A stretch of 47,670 bases of DNA, taken from the NCBI GenBank assembly GCA_035449045.1, contig DAOTKC010000010.1, forward strand, positions 1 to 47,670. Direction: 5' to 3'. The stretch is from DAOTKC01 sp035449045. GTDB lineage: Bacteria; Bacillota; Clostridia; Christensenellales; CAG-917. The translations under genes were made by a program, and so were the position numbers. The notes under the pieces are model-generated. The model had not been told where the DNA came from. It saw nothing but the letters and a program-made list of their open reading frames with translations, and did not search any database. Positions 34,311-42,556 of the stretch are shown here, piece after piece; the first letter of the stretch is position 1, and each line of letters begins with the position of its first letter.

Positions 34311-35315
34311 ATGAGAAAAATCAATATGGCGGTAGTGGGTGCGACGGGCATGGTCGGCAACAAATTTTTAGAGGTTCTCGCCGAAAAAAACCTCCCCGTC
34401 GAGAATTATTACTTATACGCTTCGGCGAAAAGCGCGGGCAAAGTCATCGAGTTTATGGGCAAAGAGCACACCGTAATCGAGCTGACGCGTGAAAATATAT
34501 TAAAGCATAAGGTCGATATCGCGCTGTTTTCGGCGGGCGGCGGCACTTCTAAAGAGTTCGCGCCAATCTTTGCCGAGACAGGCGCCGTCGTCGTCGACAA
34601 CAGCAGCCAATGGCGTATGTTTGACGACGTGCCGCTGGTGGTGCCCGAGGTCAATCCCGAGGACATACGTTGGAACAAGGGCATAATCGCCAACCCCAAC
34701 TGCTCGACGATTCAGGCGGTGGTGGCCTTAAAGCCGCTACACGACAAATATAAAATCAAGCGGATAGTTTACAGCACTTATCAAGCCGTTTCGGGCGCGG
34801 GCGTCGCCGGCTTTACCGACCTTTCCGAAGGCATTAATGGCGCCGCTCCCAAGAAGTTCCCCTATCCCATCTATAACAACGTTCTTCCCCATATCGACGT
34901 CTTTATGGAGGACGGCTACACCAAGGAAGAGTGGAAGATGATTAACGAAACCAAAAAAATCCTCCACGACTACAGCCTTAAAGTGACGGCCACCACGGTG
35001 AGGGTGCCCGTTTTTCACGGCCACAGCGAATCCATCAACATCGAGTTCGAGCGTCCGGTGACGCGCGAGGGGATTATGGACACCCTGAGAAACGCCCCCG
35101 GCATAATTCTTAAGGACGACGTCGCAAACCTTCAATATCCCATGGTAATGGACGCGGTGGGGCGCGACGAGGTGTTTGTGGGAAGAGTCAGAATCGACGA
35201 TACCGTTCCTAGCGGCTGCAACCTGTGGTGCGTCGCCGACAACATCAGAAAGGGCGCCGCATCCAACGCCGTCCAAATCGCCGAGCTTTTGATTAAAGAA
35301 AAATTCTCCGCCTAA
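34311..35315 (+). CDS. asd: Aspartate-semialdehyde dehydrogenase
   Basis: Reduces aspartyl-phosphate to aspartate semialdehyde, the shared precursor of lysine/diaminopimelate and of threonine and methionine. 334 residues with the NADP-binding start VVGATGMVGNKFLEVL, FSAGGGTSKEFAP, the catalytic cysteine in NPNCSTIQAVVAL, and VPVFHGHSESINIEFE near the substrate site. AGGAGG lies upstream of the ATG. It begins the asd-dapA-dapB cluster. A structured leader separates it from dapA, so dapA and dapB may be regulated apart from asd. Confidence 0.97.
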   Translation: MRKINMAVVGATGMVGNKFLEVLAEKNLPVENYYLYASAKSAGKVIEFMGKEHTVIELTRENILKHKVDIALFSAGGGTSKEFAPIFAETGAVVVDNSSQWRMFDDVPLVVPEVNPEDIRWNKGIIANPNCSTIQAVVALKPLHDKYKIKRIVYSTYQAVSGAGVAGFTDLSEGINGAAPKKFPYPIYNNVLPHIDVFMEDGYTKEEWKMINETKKILHDYSLKVTATTVRVPVFHGHSESINIEFERPVTREGIMDTLRNAPGIILKDDVANLQYPMVMDAVGRDEVFVGRVRIDDTVPSGCNLWCVADNIRKGAASNAVQIAELLIKEKFSA

Positions 35316-35379
35316 CACGCATATACTTATAAAAGCTCAACAACTTAAATTTTCCGACAGAATAACGCAAGGTCAGCTT

Positions 35380-35558
35380 GCGGAATTAATTACACTTCAC
35401 TATTAACTGCAACTAACGCAATTAAAGGAATTAATATATGGGATGCGGGACAAGGCTCGTCGAGGTGCAAAAGGCAGCGTAAATAATACGTGACCGCATT
35501 GCACCGAAGACAGTAAACACAGCCCCGCGCCCAGAGCCTTAATTCCGCCTAAGGAGGG
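35380..35558 (+). ncRNA. Candidate structured leader RNA upstream of dapA
   Basis: The 247-bp gap between asd and dapA holds several perfect pairings. A stem AAGGCTC (35452-35458) with GAGCCTT (35534-35540). An inner stem GGTGCAA (35464-35470) with TTGCACC (35499-35505), flanked by GA and GAA like a tandem G-A element. A small CGTA/TACG hairpin (35478-35490). Competing pairs are GCGGG (35445-35449) with CCCGC (35524-35528), GGAATTAA (35427-35434) with TTAATTCC (35539-35546), and GCGGAATTAA (35380-35389) with TTAATTCCGC (35539-35548). The last reaches to 2 nt before the ribosome binding site, AAGGAGG at 35551. This suggests a translation-controlling leader. GAGGTGC...GCACCGAAG resembles the lysine riboswitch P2 region, but the element is far too short for that class. 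Confidence 0.45.
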
Positions 35559-35562
35559 TAAT

Positions 35563-36432
35563 ATGGCTTTATTCAAGGGCTGCGGCACAGCACTAATCAC
35601 GCCCTTCACCGAGGACGGAGTGGACTTCGACGCTTTCGAGCGCCTTATCCGCTTTCAGATTTCGGAAGGGATTGACGCGCTCGTCGCGCTGGGGACGACG
35701 GGCGAGCCCGCAACAATGACCGACGAGGAAAAAGAGGCGGTCATCAAATTTGTGGTTAAGAAGGTCAAGGGACGCGTGCCCGTAATTATCGGCACGGGCT
35801 CCAACTCCACCGCCCATGCCATCGAGCAAACCAAGCGGGCGGAAGCCTTAGGCGCCGACGCCGTTTTGGCCGTGACGCCCTATTACAATAAGGCGACGCA
35901 AGGCGGGCTTATAGCCCACTATAAAGCGATAGCCGAGAGCACCTCCCTTCCCATAATAGTCTACAACGTTCCCGGAAGAACGGGCGTCAATCTTTTGCCC
36001 GCGACCTTCGGCAAACTCGCCGAAATCGAAAACATCGCGGGCATCAAGGAGGCCTGCGGCAACATCGAGCAAATCTCCGATTGCTGCCGCCTATGCGAGG
36101 GGAAAGCCGACGTCTATTCGGGCGACGACGGAATAGTGGTGCCCGTCATGTCGGTGGGTGGAATCGGCGTCATCAGCGTGGTGTCCAACGTGCTGCCCCG
36201 CTATATGAGCGAAATGACGGCGGCGTGGCTTTCGGGCGACATTAAAAAGGCGCGCGATATGCAGCTTAAAGTTCTGCCGCTCGTCAAGGCTATTTTCTCC
36301 GAAGTCAACCCCATTCCCATAAAAAAAGCCGCCGAAATCATCGGCCTTTGCAGCGGCATTCTGCGTCTCCCTTTGACCGAGATGCAGCCGGAAAATACCG
36401 AAGTTTTGAAAAAGATACTCGCGGAGTTCTGA
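35563..36432 (+). CDS. dapA: 4-hydroxy-tetrahydrodipicolinate synthase
   Basis: Condenses aspartate semialdehyde with pyruvate, the first step specific to diaminopimelate and lysine. 289 residues, a TIM barrel of the DapA/NanA family. Near the N-terminus are GCGTALITPFTEDGVD and GTTGEPATMTDEEK. VTPYYNKATQGG holds the catalytic Tyr region, YNVPGRTGVNL follows, and the Schiff-base lysine is in IAGIKEACGN. AAGGAGG is 5 nt before the ATG. dapB starts 1 nt after the stop, so the two genes are co-translated. Confidence 0.97.
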   Translation: MALFKGCGTALITPFTEDGVDFDAFERLIRFQISEGIDALVALGTTGEPATMTDEEKEAVIKFVVKKVKGRVPVIIGTGSNSTAHAIEQTKRAEALGADAVLAVTPYYNKATQGGLIAHYKAIAESTSLPIIVYNVPGRTGVNLLPATFGKLAEIENIAGIKEACGNIEQISDCCRLCEGKADVYSGDDGIVVPVMSVGGIGVISVVSNVLPRYMSEMTAAWLSGDIKKARDMQLKVLPLVKAIFSEVNPIPIKKAAEIIGLCSGILRLPLTEMQPENTEVLKKILAEF

Positions 36433-36433
36433 T

Positions 36434-37627
36434 ATGAAAATTTTATTTTCGGGCATCGGCGGACGCATAGGCAAAACTATGCACGCCGCGCTTTCAAAAA
36501 GCGGCGCCGCCGTCATGGTGGGCGGTGTCGACCCTTTTGCCAATCCTGCCGAATTTGACTGCCCCGTATTCAAAAGCTTTGACGAAGTCAACGTCGCGGC
36601 CGACGTCATAATTGATTTTTCGGTGCCCGCCACGCTGAATGCCCTTTTGGCCTACGCGTTAAAGACCAAGACTAACGTCGTCATATCCACGACCGGACAC
36701 ACGCCCGAACAACTGAAGCTACTAAGCGACGCCGCCGCCGAAATAGCGGTTTTCAAGGCGAGCAATATGTCGCTGGGCGTCAATCTGCTCATTAACCTAG
36801 CCAAGGACGCCGCCAAATTTTTGGGCTCCGACTTTGAGATTGAGATAATCGAACAGCACCACAATAAAAAACTGGATTCACCGAGCGGCACGGCGCTGAC
36901 GCTCGCCGAGGCCATCAACGGCGTGCTCGACAACCGCCTTCAATATGTTTACGGCCGCCATAACCCGGCCGAGCGCAGAAAGCGCGACGAGATAGGGATT
37001 CACGCGATAAGGGGCGGCGGCATAGTCGGCAAGCACGACGTCTTGTTCATCGGACAGGGCGAAACGCTGACGCTTTCGCACGAGTCGATGAATACCGAAG
37101 TTTTCGTGCTGGGAAGCCTTAGGGCGGCCGCCTACATCGAAAACAAAAAGTGCGGCTTTTTCGATATGAACTCCATTCTCGGCAGTTACTATTCGGTTAC
37201 CAGCCTGTCCTCCGAGACCGACAACACGCTGATTTCGATTTCGGGCGTCGACTTCGCCGCCTTCAACGAGCTTTTGAGGCGCTTAAACGACCACAACGTC
37301 AACCTCGACATGATAAGCCAGACGATAGGGAAAGAGGGGCTTTCGGTCAGTTTTACGCTGCGCTCCGTCGACAACCTCCATGCCTACAACGCGCTTGCCG
37401 AGCTTAGGCTCCCCTACACCGAGATTACCGGCGCCGCCAAACTTTCGGCGGAAGGCGCGGGCATGGCGCACCGAAGCGGCGTCGCCATGGAAGTTTTGGG
37501 CATACTCGAAAAGGTGGGCGCCACGGTGTTCGCGATAACGACCAGCGAAACCAAAATCTCCTGCTGTATAAACCCCGAAGCTCTCGCCGAGGCCGAGCGG
37601 CTTTTGAAAGAATATTACGGAATTTGA
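36434..37627 (+). CDS. dapB: DapB (dihydrodipicolinate reductase) fused to tandem ACT domains like aspartokinase
   Basis: A single unbroken 397-residue frame. Residues 1-249 are a complete DapB: LFSGIGGRIGKTMHAAL (NAD(P)-binding start), IIDFSVPATL, STTGHTPEQ, the catalytic stretch EIIEQHHNKKLDSPSGTAL (His142/143, Lys146) and the normal family end FFDMNSIL. Residues about 262-330 and 332-397 are two ACT domains of the type found at the C-terminus of aspartokinase: ISISGVDFAAFNELLRRLND and NLDMISQTIGKEGLSVSFTL, then AEGAGMAHRSGVAMEVLGIL, and ISTSE-like ITTSETKIS. Ordinary DapB is about 250-270 residues with no ACT part. This suggests feedback control of DapB, probably by lysine, or pairing with an aspartokinase (inference). 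Confidence 0.93.
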   Translation: MKILFSGIGGRIGKTMHAALSKSGAAVMVGGVDPFANPAEFDCPVFKSFDEVNVAADVIIDFSVPATLNALLAYALKTKTNVVISTTGHTPEQLKLLSDAAAEIAVFKASNMSLGVNLLINLAKDAAKFLGSDFEIEIIEQHHNKKLDSPSGTALTLAEAINGVLDNRLQYVYGRHNPAERRKRDEIGIHAIRGGGIVGKHDVLFIGQGETLTLSHESMNTEVFVLGSLRAAAYIENKKCGFFDMNSILGSYYSVTSLSSETDNTLISISGVDFAAFNELLRRLNDHNVNLDMISQTIGKEGLSVSFTLRSVDNLHAYNALAELRLPYTEITGAAKLSAEGAGMAHRSGVAMEVLGILEKVGATVFAITTSETKISCCINPEALAEAERLLKEYYGI

Positions 37628-37668
37628 ATTTAATTCGCGCTTAAGTTAAAAATAAATTAGGGGGCGCC

Positions 37669-38490
37669 ATGGCAAACTTTTTGAACGCCGTCACCAATTT
37701 TTTGAAGACCACGGGAACCAGCGTGCTGGAAGCCGCGGCAATTCTTCTTTTCGGCATTGTCGTAATTAAAATCGCGACGAGGATTTTGACTTCGCTGTTT
37801 TACCGCACCAAAATCGAGGGCTCGGCGGCATCTTTCATCGTTTCGGTCATCGAGGCCGCGCTGGCGCTGGTGCTTTTCTTCACCGTCCTGAAGCTTTTAA
37901 ATATCGACACCACCTCCGTTCTCGCCGTCGTGGCCGCTTCCGGCCTTGCCGTGGGACTGGCGCTTCAGGACAGCCTTTCCAACGTGGCTAGCGGCATAAT
38001 TTTATTGTTCACCAAACCTTTTAAAGAGGGCGACGCCGTCCAAATCGGCTCGGCGGAAGGGAAAGTCAAGCGGATGAGAATAAACAACGTCGAGCTTTTG
38101 ACCGCCGACAACACGCTGATACTGGTGCCCAATAAAAAGGTCGTCAACTCCGAAATCGTAAACTTCAGCGACCGTCCCACCCGCAGGCTGGATTTGGCCG
38201 TTCCTGTCTATCACGGCGTCGACCTCGACCGTGCCAAGGCGCTGATTCTAGACATTGTGGGCGCCGACGAGCGAATCCACACCGCGCCCGCTCCCGCCGT
38301 ATATGTGGCGTCGGTGGGCGAAAAATCCGCCGAGTTCGCCGTCAAGTTCTGGCTGGACACCACCGACTATTGGAACGTCAAGTTTGATTTTTTTGACAAG
38401 GTTTTAAAGGCGTTTAAAGAAAACGGGATTGACTTTTTCAAAACTTTTTTAAATGTCAACATTGAAAAGGAGGGAAGTGCCGATGCTTAA
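37669..38490 (+). CDS. mscS: Small-conductance mechanosensitive channel (MscS family)
   Basis: MscS channels open under membrane tension to release osmolytes. 273 residues: three N-terminal helices, the last being the pore helix VVAASGLAVGLALQDSLSNV. Then the beta domain (LFTKPFKEGDAVQIGSAEG; LVPNKKVVNSEIVNFSDRPT) and the C-terminal alpha/beta domain. Length is near that of E. coli MscS. The start ATG 37669 is preceded by a run of Gs. The following small gene overlaps by 8 nt, so the two may function together. Confidence 0.95.
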   Translation: MANFLNAVTNFLKTTGTSVLEAAAILLFGIVVIKIATRILTSLFYRTKIEGSAASFIVSVIEAALALVLFFTVLKLLNIDTTSVLAVVAASGLAVGLALQDSLSNVASGIILLFTKPFKEGDAVQIGSAEGKVKRMRINNVELLTADNTLILVPNKKVVNSEIVNFSDRPTRRLDLAVPVYHGVDLDRAKALILDIVGADERIHTAPAPAVYVASVGEKSAEFAVKFWLDTTDYWNVKFDFFDKVLKAFKENGIDFFKTFLNVNIEKEGSADA

Positions 38491-38899
38491 GTCGGTTGTT
38501 TCGGCCATTCCCCAAGCGCTTTCCGAAATTTGGTATGTCTACCAACTTCTTTTGCTGCTTGCCATCGGCGCGTCGATTGCGCTTCTTCTCCTTATGAAAA
38601 GGCGCTCGCCCGAAAAAGAAGGCGAAAGGAGCCTTAATTCGGCCGCGGCCGCGGTCGGCCGCGCGCGCGGGCAAAAAACCGCCCCAAAAAGGCTTAAGCT
38701 CTTTATCGCCGCCAATATGCTCTCCTCCGCCGTCTTCAACTTTGAAAAGGCGCTTTCGCGCGAGGATAAATTCTCCGTCCGCGAAAAGGCGGAGCGCGCT
38801 AGAAAGGCGGCGGCGTATATTTCAAATGTTCTAAAGTCGGAGGAAGACGTCCCCGACAGCGAACTCGACTATATCGTGAGCTTGATAAACGGCGGTTGA
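38483..38899 (+). CDS. Small membrane protein of unknown function
   Basis: An unrecognised 138-residue protein with one hydrophobic helix near the N-terminus (YQLLLLLAIGASIALLLLM). A basic linker rich in Arg, Lys and Ala follows, then a helical C-terminal part (AANMLSSAVFNFEKALSRED). I set the start at ATG 38483, which overlaps the mscS stop by 8 nt and has AAGGAGGG 8 nt upstream. A GTG upstream in frame at 38453 would read over the ribosome binding site. A terminator overlaps its stop codon. Confidence 0.72.
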   Translation: MLKSVVSAIPQALSEIWYVYQLLLLLAIGASIALLLLMKRRSPEKEGERSLNSAAAAVGRARGQKTAPKRLKLFIAANMLSSAVFNFEKALSREDKFSVREKAERARKAAAYISNVLKSEEDVPDSELDYIVSLINGG

Positions 38900-38912
38900 G
38901 ACCGCCTTTTTT
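38891..38912 (+). terminator. Terminator after the small membrane protein gene
   Basis: A GGCGGT/ACCGCC stem with a 4-nt loop and a run of Ts. The stop codon lies in the loop. Confidence 0.8.
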
Positions 38913-39016
38913 CTTTTAGAAATGCATAATCTTTTTCGTCCTCTTTTAAGCGTCTGAATTTCAAAAAATTTTTTTAAAAAAACCGATGATTTTTTTCGCT
39001 ACGGCGCCAAAGTATT

Positions 39017-39044
39017 TTGAGAAATCGGCGTTTTAGTGTAATAT
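39017..39044 (+). promoter_or_regulatory. Likely promoter of gap
   Basis: TTGAGA (39017-39022), a 16-bp spacer and TAATAT (39039-39044), about 55 nt before the gap start. Confidence 0.45.
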
Positions 39045-39102
39045 ATGGTAGTAAAAAACTAAATACTAAAGCGAGTCAAATTTTTCGGAGGATAAAATAT
39101 AT

Positions 39103-40119
39103 ATGTCAAAGAATATCAGGGTTGCAATCAACGGTTTCGGAAGAATCGGACGCCTCGCCTTCCGTCAAATGTTCGGCGCTGCCGGATATGAAATTGTCGC
39201 CATCAACGACTTGACCGATGCCAAAATGTTGGCGCACCTTTTGAAATACGACTCGGCGCAGGGCCGCTACGCGCTCGCCGACAAAGTTTCGGTCAAGGAT
39301 AACACCATGATAGTCGACGGCAAGGAAATCGTCATTTACGCCATCAAGGACGCCAAGGACCTTCCTTGGGCCGAAATCGGCGTGGACGTCGTTTTGGAGT
39401 GCACCGGCTTCTACACCTCCAAGGATAAGGCCAAGGCGCACATCGACGCCGGCGCCAAGAAGGTCGTCATTTCCGCTCCCGCCGGCAACGACCTGCCCAC
39501 CATCGTCTACTCCGTCAACGAAAAGACGCTCAAGCCCGAAGACACCGTCATTTCCGCCGCTTCCTGCACCACCAACTGCCTGGCGCCCATGGCCTACACT
39601 TTGAACAAGCTCGCTCCCGTCGAAAAGGGCTTCATGACGACCATTCATGCCTACACCAGCGACCAGATGGTGCTTGACGGCCCCCATAGAAAGGGTGACC
39701 TCCGCCGCGCCCGCGCCGCCGCCGAAAATATCGTGCCCAACAGCACCGGCGCCGCCAAGGCAATCGGCCTCGTCATTCCCGAGCTCTCCGGCAAGCTCGA
39801 CGGCTCCGCCCAGCGCGTGCCCGTCTCCTGCGGCTCTTTGACCGAGCTCGTCGCCGTCGTCAACAAGACCGTGACCGCCGCCGAAGTCAACGCCGCCATG
39901 AAGGCCGCCGTCTCCGAGTCTTTCGGCTATACCGAGGACGAAATCGTGTCGCGCGACATCATCGGCATCACCTGCGGCTCGCTGTTCGACGCCACCCAGA
40001 CCAAAGTCACCTCGCTCGGCGAGGGTAAGACGCTGGTTAAGGTTGTCAGCTGGTATGATAACGAAATGAGCTATACCTCACAGATGGTCAGAACCATCAA
40101 ATACTTCGCGGAACTGTAA
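39103..40119 (+). CDS. gap: Glyceraldehyde-3-phosphate dehydrogenase
   Basis: The glycolytic NAD-dependent enzyme. 338 residues: NGFGRIGRLAFRQMF (NAD site) at the N-terminus, the catalytic SAASCTTNCLAP motif with the active-site cysteine, then HAYTSDQMVLDGPHRKGDLR, and WYDNEMSYTSQMV near the end. The codon choice (many GCC, GTC and CTC) fits high expression. GGAGG is 11 nt before the ATG. A strong terminator follows the stop. Confidence 0.98.
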   Translation: MSKNIRVAINGFGRIGRLAFRQMFGAAGYEIVAINDLTDAKMLAHLLKYDSAQGRYALADKVSVKDNTMIVDGKEIVIYAIKDAKDLPWAEIGVDVVLECTGFYTSKDKAKAHIDAGAKKVVISAPAGNDLPTIVYSVNEKTLKPEDTVISAASCTTNCLAPMAYTLNKLAPVEKGFMTTIHAYTSDQMVLDGPHRKGDLRRARAAAENIVPNSTGAAKAIGLVIPELSGKLDGSAQRVPVSCGSLTELVAVVNKTVTAAEVNAAMKAAVSESFGYTEDEIVSRDIIGITCGSLFDATQTKVTSLGEGKTLVKVVSWYDNEMSYTSQMVRTIKYFAEL

Positions 40120-40142
40120 AAAACGCGTTAACCGTCGCGACC

Positions 40143-40173
40143 AAAAGCCGCTCAAAAGAGCGGCTTTTTATTT
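40143..40173. terminator. Terminator between gap and the M29 aminopeptidase
   Basis: AAAAGCCGCTC pairs with GAGCGGCTTTT around a 4-nt loop, followed by T-rich sequence on the plus strand. Could serve both converging genes. Confidence 0.85.
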
Positions 40174-40223
40174 TTTGTGGATTATTCGGGGGTCCCGTTG
40201 AATGCGCGCATCAATGGGAGGCT

Positions 40224-41342
40224 TTACATAAGATTTTCGGGGTTGAGGCAGAAAAGCTCGGGGAGGACAAAGCGGCCGTCTTTGCGGATTAGGGTGCCGT
40301 CGAAGTAGATTTCGCCGCCGCCGTAGTCGGGGGTTTGAACTTGAACCAAATCCCAATGGATTGCGGAGACGTTGCCGTTGTAGGCATCGTCATAGCAGGC
40401 GCCGGGCGTGAAATGGATGGAGCCCGATATCTTTTCGTCGAAAAGGATGTCGCCCATCGGCTGCGTTATATAGGGGTTGACACCCAGTGCGAATTCGCCG
40501 ACGTAGCGTGCGCCCTCGTCGGTGTCGAAAATTTTGTTGGCTTTGTCGGTGAAGTTGGCGGTGGCGTTTATGATTTTTCCGTCCTTGAATTCCAGCCTGA
40601 CGTTCTCAAACTTTATGCCGTTTTCGATGGAGGGCACGTTGTAGGAAATGACGCCGTTGACGCTGTCTTTAACGGGCGCGGTGTAGACCTCGCCGTCGGG
40701 AATGTTCATGTGGCCGGAGCACTTTTTGACGCCTATGCCCTTGATGCTGAAGCTTAAATCGGTGTCCTTTGCGATGATTCTCACTTTGTCCGTCCTCTTT
40801 AAGAGCTCGACGAGCGGCGTCATCGCTTTTTCCATCTTGGCGTAATCGAGGTTGCAGACGTTGAAGTAGTAGTCCTGAAACGCCTCGGTGCTCATGCCCG
40901 AAAGCTCGGACATACCCTCGGTGGGATAGCGAAGCACCACCCACTTAGTCAGCTTGACGCGCTTTTCGTGGTGAACGGGATGGGAATAGAGGCTCATATA
41001 TGCCTGCATGCGGTCGGCCGGCACGTCGGAAAGCTCGTAAGTGTTCTGGCCGCCACGAATGCCTATGTAGGCCTGCATCTCGGCCATCAGCGCGGCGTCC
41101 TTCTCGGCTTCGAACTTAAGCTGTTCGTCGGTGACGGATTTTAAATATTCGCGGCGGACACGGTTATCGAGGACACGCACGAAGGGCATGCCGCCGACGG
41201 CATAGACCTCGCGAATCAGCTGGTTTACAAAGGCGTAGTCGATGCCCACGGCATCAATCCACACCTTCTCGCCTTGCTTGACGGCGCAGGAGAAATTGAC
41301 TAGATTCTTGGCTAAAATCTTTTGCCTTTCGTCTATTATCAT
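40224..41342 (-). CDS. M29 family aminopeptidase
   Basis: A 372-residue zinc/cobalt-dependent leucyl-type aminopeptidase of the M29 (thermophilic aminopeptidase, PepS/AmpS) family that releases N-terminal residues from peptides. Visible family blocks: MIIDERQKILAKNLVNFS, SGHMNIPDGEVYTAPVKDS (first metal-binding Glu), DEGARYVGEFALGVNP (second Glu), GSIHFTPGAC and YNGNVSAIHWDLV (His ligands). The promoter at 41373-41401 drives it divergently from fba. Terminated by the shared hairpin with gap. Confidence 0.92.
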   Translation of the reverse strand: MIIDERQKILAKNLVNFSCAVKQGEKVWIDAVGIDYAFVNQLIREVYAVGGMPFVRVLDNRVRREYLKSVTDEQLKFEAEKDAALMAEMQAYIGIRGGQNTYELSDVPADRMQAYMSLYSHPVHHEKRVKLTKWVVLRYPTEGMSELSGMSTEAFQDYYFNVCNLDYAKMEKAMTPLVELLKRTDKVRIIAKDTDLSFSIKGIGVKKCSGHMNIPDGEVYTAPVKDSVNGVISYNVPSIENGIKFENVRLEFKDGKIINATANFTDKANKIFDTDEGARYVGEFALGVNPYITQPMGDILFDEKISGSIHFTPGACYDDAYNGNVSAIHWDLVQVQTPDYGGGEIYFDGTLIRKDGRFVLPELFCLNPENLM

Positions 41343-41372
41343 AAAAAATACCTCACGAATATTATCTTATTC

Positions 41373-41401
41373 ATTATACCGCCGCCGCCCCAAAATAACA
41401 A
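41373..41401 (-). promoter_or_regulatory. Promoter of the M29 aminopeptidase
   Basis: On the minus strand, TTGTTA (41401-41396), a 17-bp spacer and TATAAT (41378-41373). Confidence 0.65.
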
Positions 41402-41407
41402 GCTCAT

Positions 41408-41426
41408 TTTGGATTTAAAATCCAAA
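41408..41426. promoter_or_regulatory. Perfect 9-bp dyad between the aminopeptidase and fba promoters
   Basis: TTTGGATTT (41408-41416), one A, then AAATCCAAA (41418-41426). It lies 6 bp upstream of the aminopeptidase -35 box and about 40 bp upstream of the likely fba -10 (TATAAT at 41466-41471). The single-base center argues against a terminator and for a dimeric regulator site. Confidence 0.4.
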
Positions 41427-41503
41427 TAAGATATTCAATTAATAGCGTTTTTTTGCGATATGGGTTATAATAAGAGGGTAAATTTTTTTTGGAGGTATTT
41501 ATA

Positions 41504-42433
41504 ATGCCACTAGTCACATCTGCCGAGATGTTTAAAAAGGCCTATGAGGGAGGCTATGCGATAGGCGCGTTCAACGTCAATAACATGGAGACGATTCAAG
41601 GCATCGTCGAAGCCGCCAAGCTGGAAAAAGCGCCCCTTATCCTTCAGGTTTCGGCGGGCGCCAGAAAATATGCCAATCCCCTCTATTTGAAAAAGATGGT
41701 GGAAGCGGCCGTCGCTGACAGCGGGCTTCCCATTTGCCTGCACCTCGATCACGGCGACACCTTCGCCATTTGCAAGGATTCCGTCGACGGCGGGTTCACC
41801 TCCGTCATGATTGACGCCTCCCATTATTCATTCGAGGAAAACATTAAAATCACCCGTCAGGTGGTTGAATACGCCCATGACCGCGGCGTCGTCGTCGAAG
41901 CCGAGCTCGGCAAACTCGCCGGCATCGAGGACGCCGTCAACGTCACCGAAAAAGACGCCGCCTACACCGACCCCAACGAGGTTCAGGAGTTCGTGGAGAG
42001 AACGGGCGTGGACAGCCTCGCCATCGCCATCGGCACCAGCCACGGCGCCTTTAAATTCAAGAGCGCGCCCCGCCTCCGCTTCGACATTCTCGAAGAAGTC
42101 GGCCGCAGGCTGCCCGGCTTCCCCATCGTGCTGCACGGCGCCAGCTCCGTCCCGCAGGAGTTCGTCAAGATAATAGAGACATACGGCGGAAGCATGCCCG
42201 GCGCGCAGGGCGTTCCCGAGGATATGCTGAGAAAGGCGGCCTCTATGGCGGTCTGCAAAATAAACATCGACAGCGACCTCAGAATGGCGTTTACCGCCGC
42301 CGTCCGCGAGCACCTTTACAAGAACCCGACGCAATTCGACCCCCGTCAATATCTCGGGCCGGCAAGAACGGCAATCACCGAAATCGTGCGCCACAAGATA
42401 GTGAACGTGCTGGGCTGCAACAACAAAGCCTAA
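41504..42433 (+). CDS. fba: Class II fructose-bisphosphate aldolase
   Basis: Zinc-dependent cleavage of fructose 1,6-bisphosphate in glycolysis. 309 residues. CLHLDHGDTFAICKDSVDGG holds zinc and catalytic residues, VVVEAELGKLAGIEDAVNV, IAIGTSHGAFKF and LHGASSVPQEF hold further zinc and phosphate contacts, and NIDSDLRMAFT the class II signature. ATG 41504 follows GGAGG (8 nt). The longer TTG start at 41489 would include the ribosome binding site. Divergent from the aminopeptidase gene. Confidence 0.96.
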   Translation: MPLVTSAEMFKKAYEGGYAIGAFNVNNMETIQGIVEAAKLEKAPLILQVSAGARKYANPLYLKKMVEAAVADSGLPICLHLDHGDTFAICKDSVDGGFTSVMIDASHYSFEENIKITRQVVEYAHDRGVVVEAELGKLAGIEDAVNVTEKDAAYTDPNEVQEFVERTGVDSLAIAIGTSHGAFKFKSAPRLRFDILEEVGRRLPGFPIVLHGASSVPQEFVKIIETYGGSMPGAQGVPEDMLRKAASMAVCKINIDSDLRMAFTAAVREHLYKNPTQFDPRQYLGPARTAITEIVRHKIVNVLGCNNKA

Positions 42434-42467
42434 GCGGATTGCAAAAAAGCTAAACTCTTTAAAAACC

Positions 42468-42495
42468 AAAAGCCCCGCATATGCGGGGCTTTTTA
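42468..42495. terminator. Bidirectional terminator after fba
   Basis: AAAAGCCCCGC pairs with GCGGGGCTTTT around a 4-nt ATAT loop; it separates the converging fba and SDR genes. Confidence 0.85.
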
Positions 42496-42556
42496 TGTTC
42501 TTTTTTAAGGCTAATACCGGTTTGATTTTACGGTTTACCCTATTTCGTCTAAAAAA

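Noticed and set aside
35316..35562. Standard lysine riboswitch or T-box before dapA
   Set aside because: Only the GAGGTGC...GCACCGAAG piece recalls a lysine riboswitch; P3-P5 and the GAGTA loop are missing, and no T-box sequence is seen. Kept as an unclassified leader.
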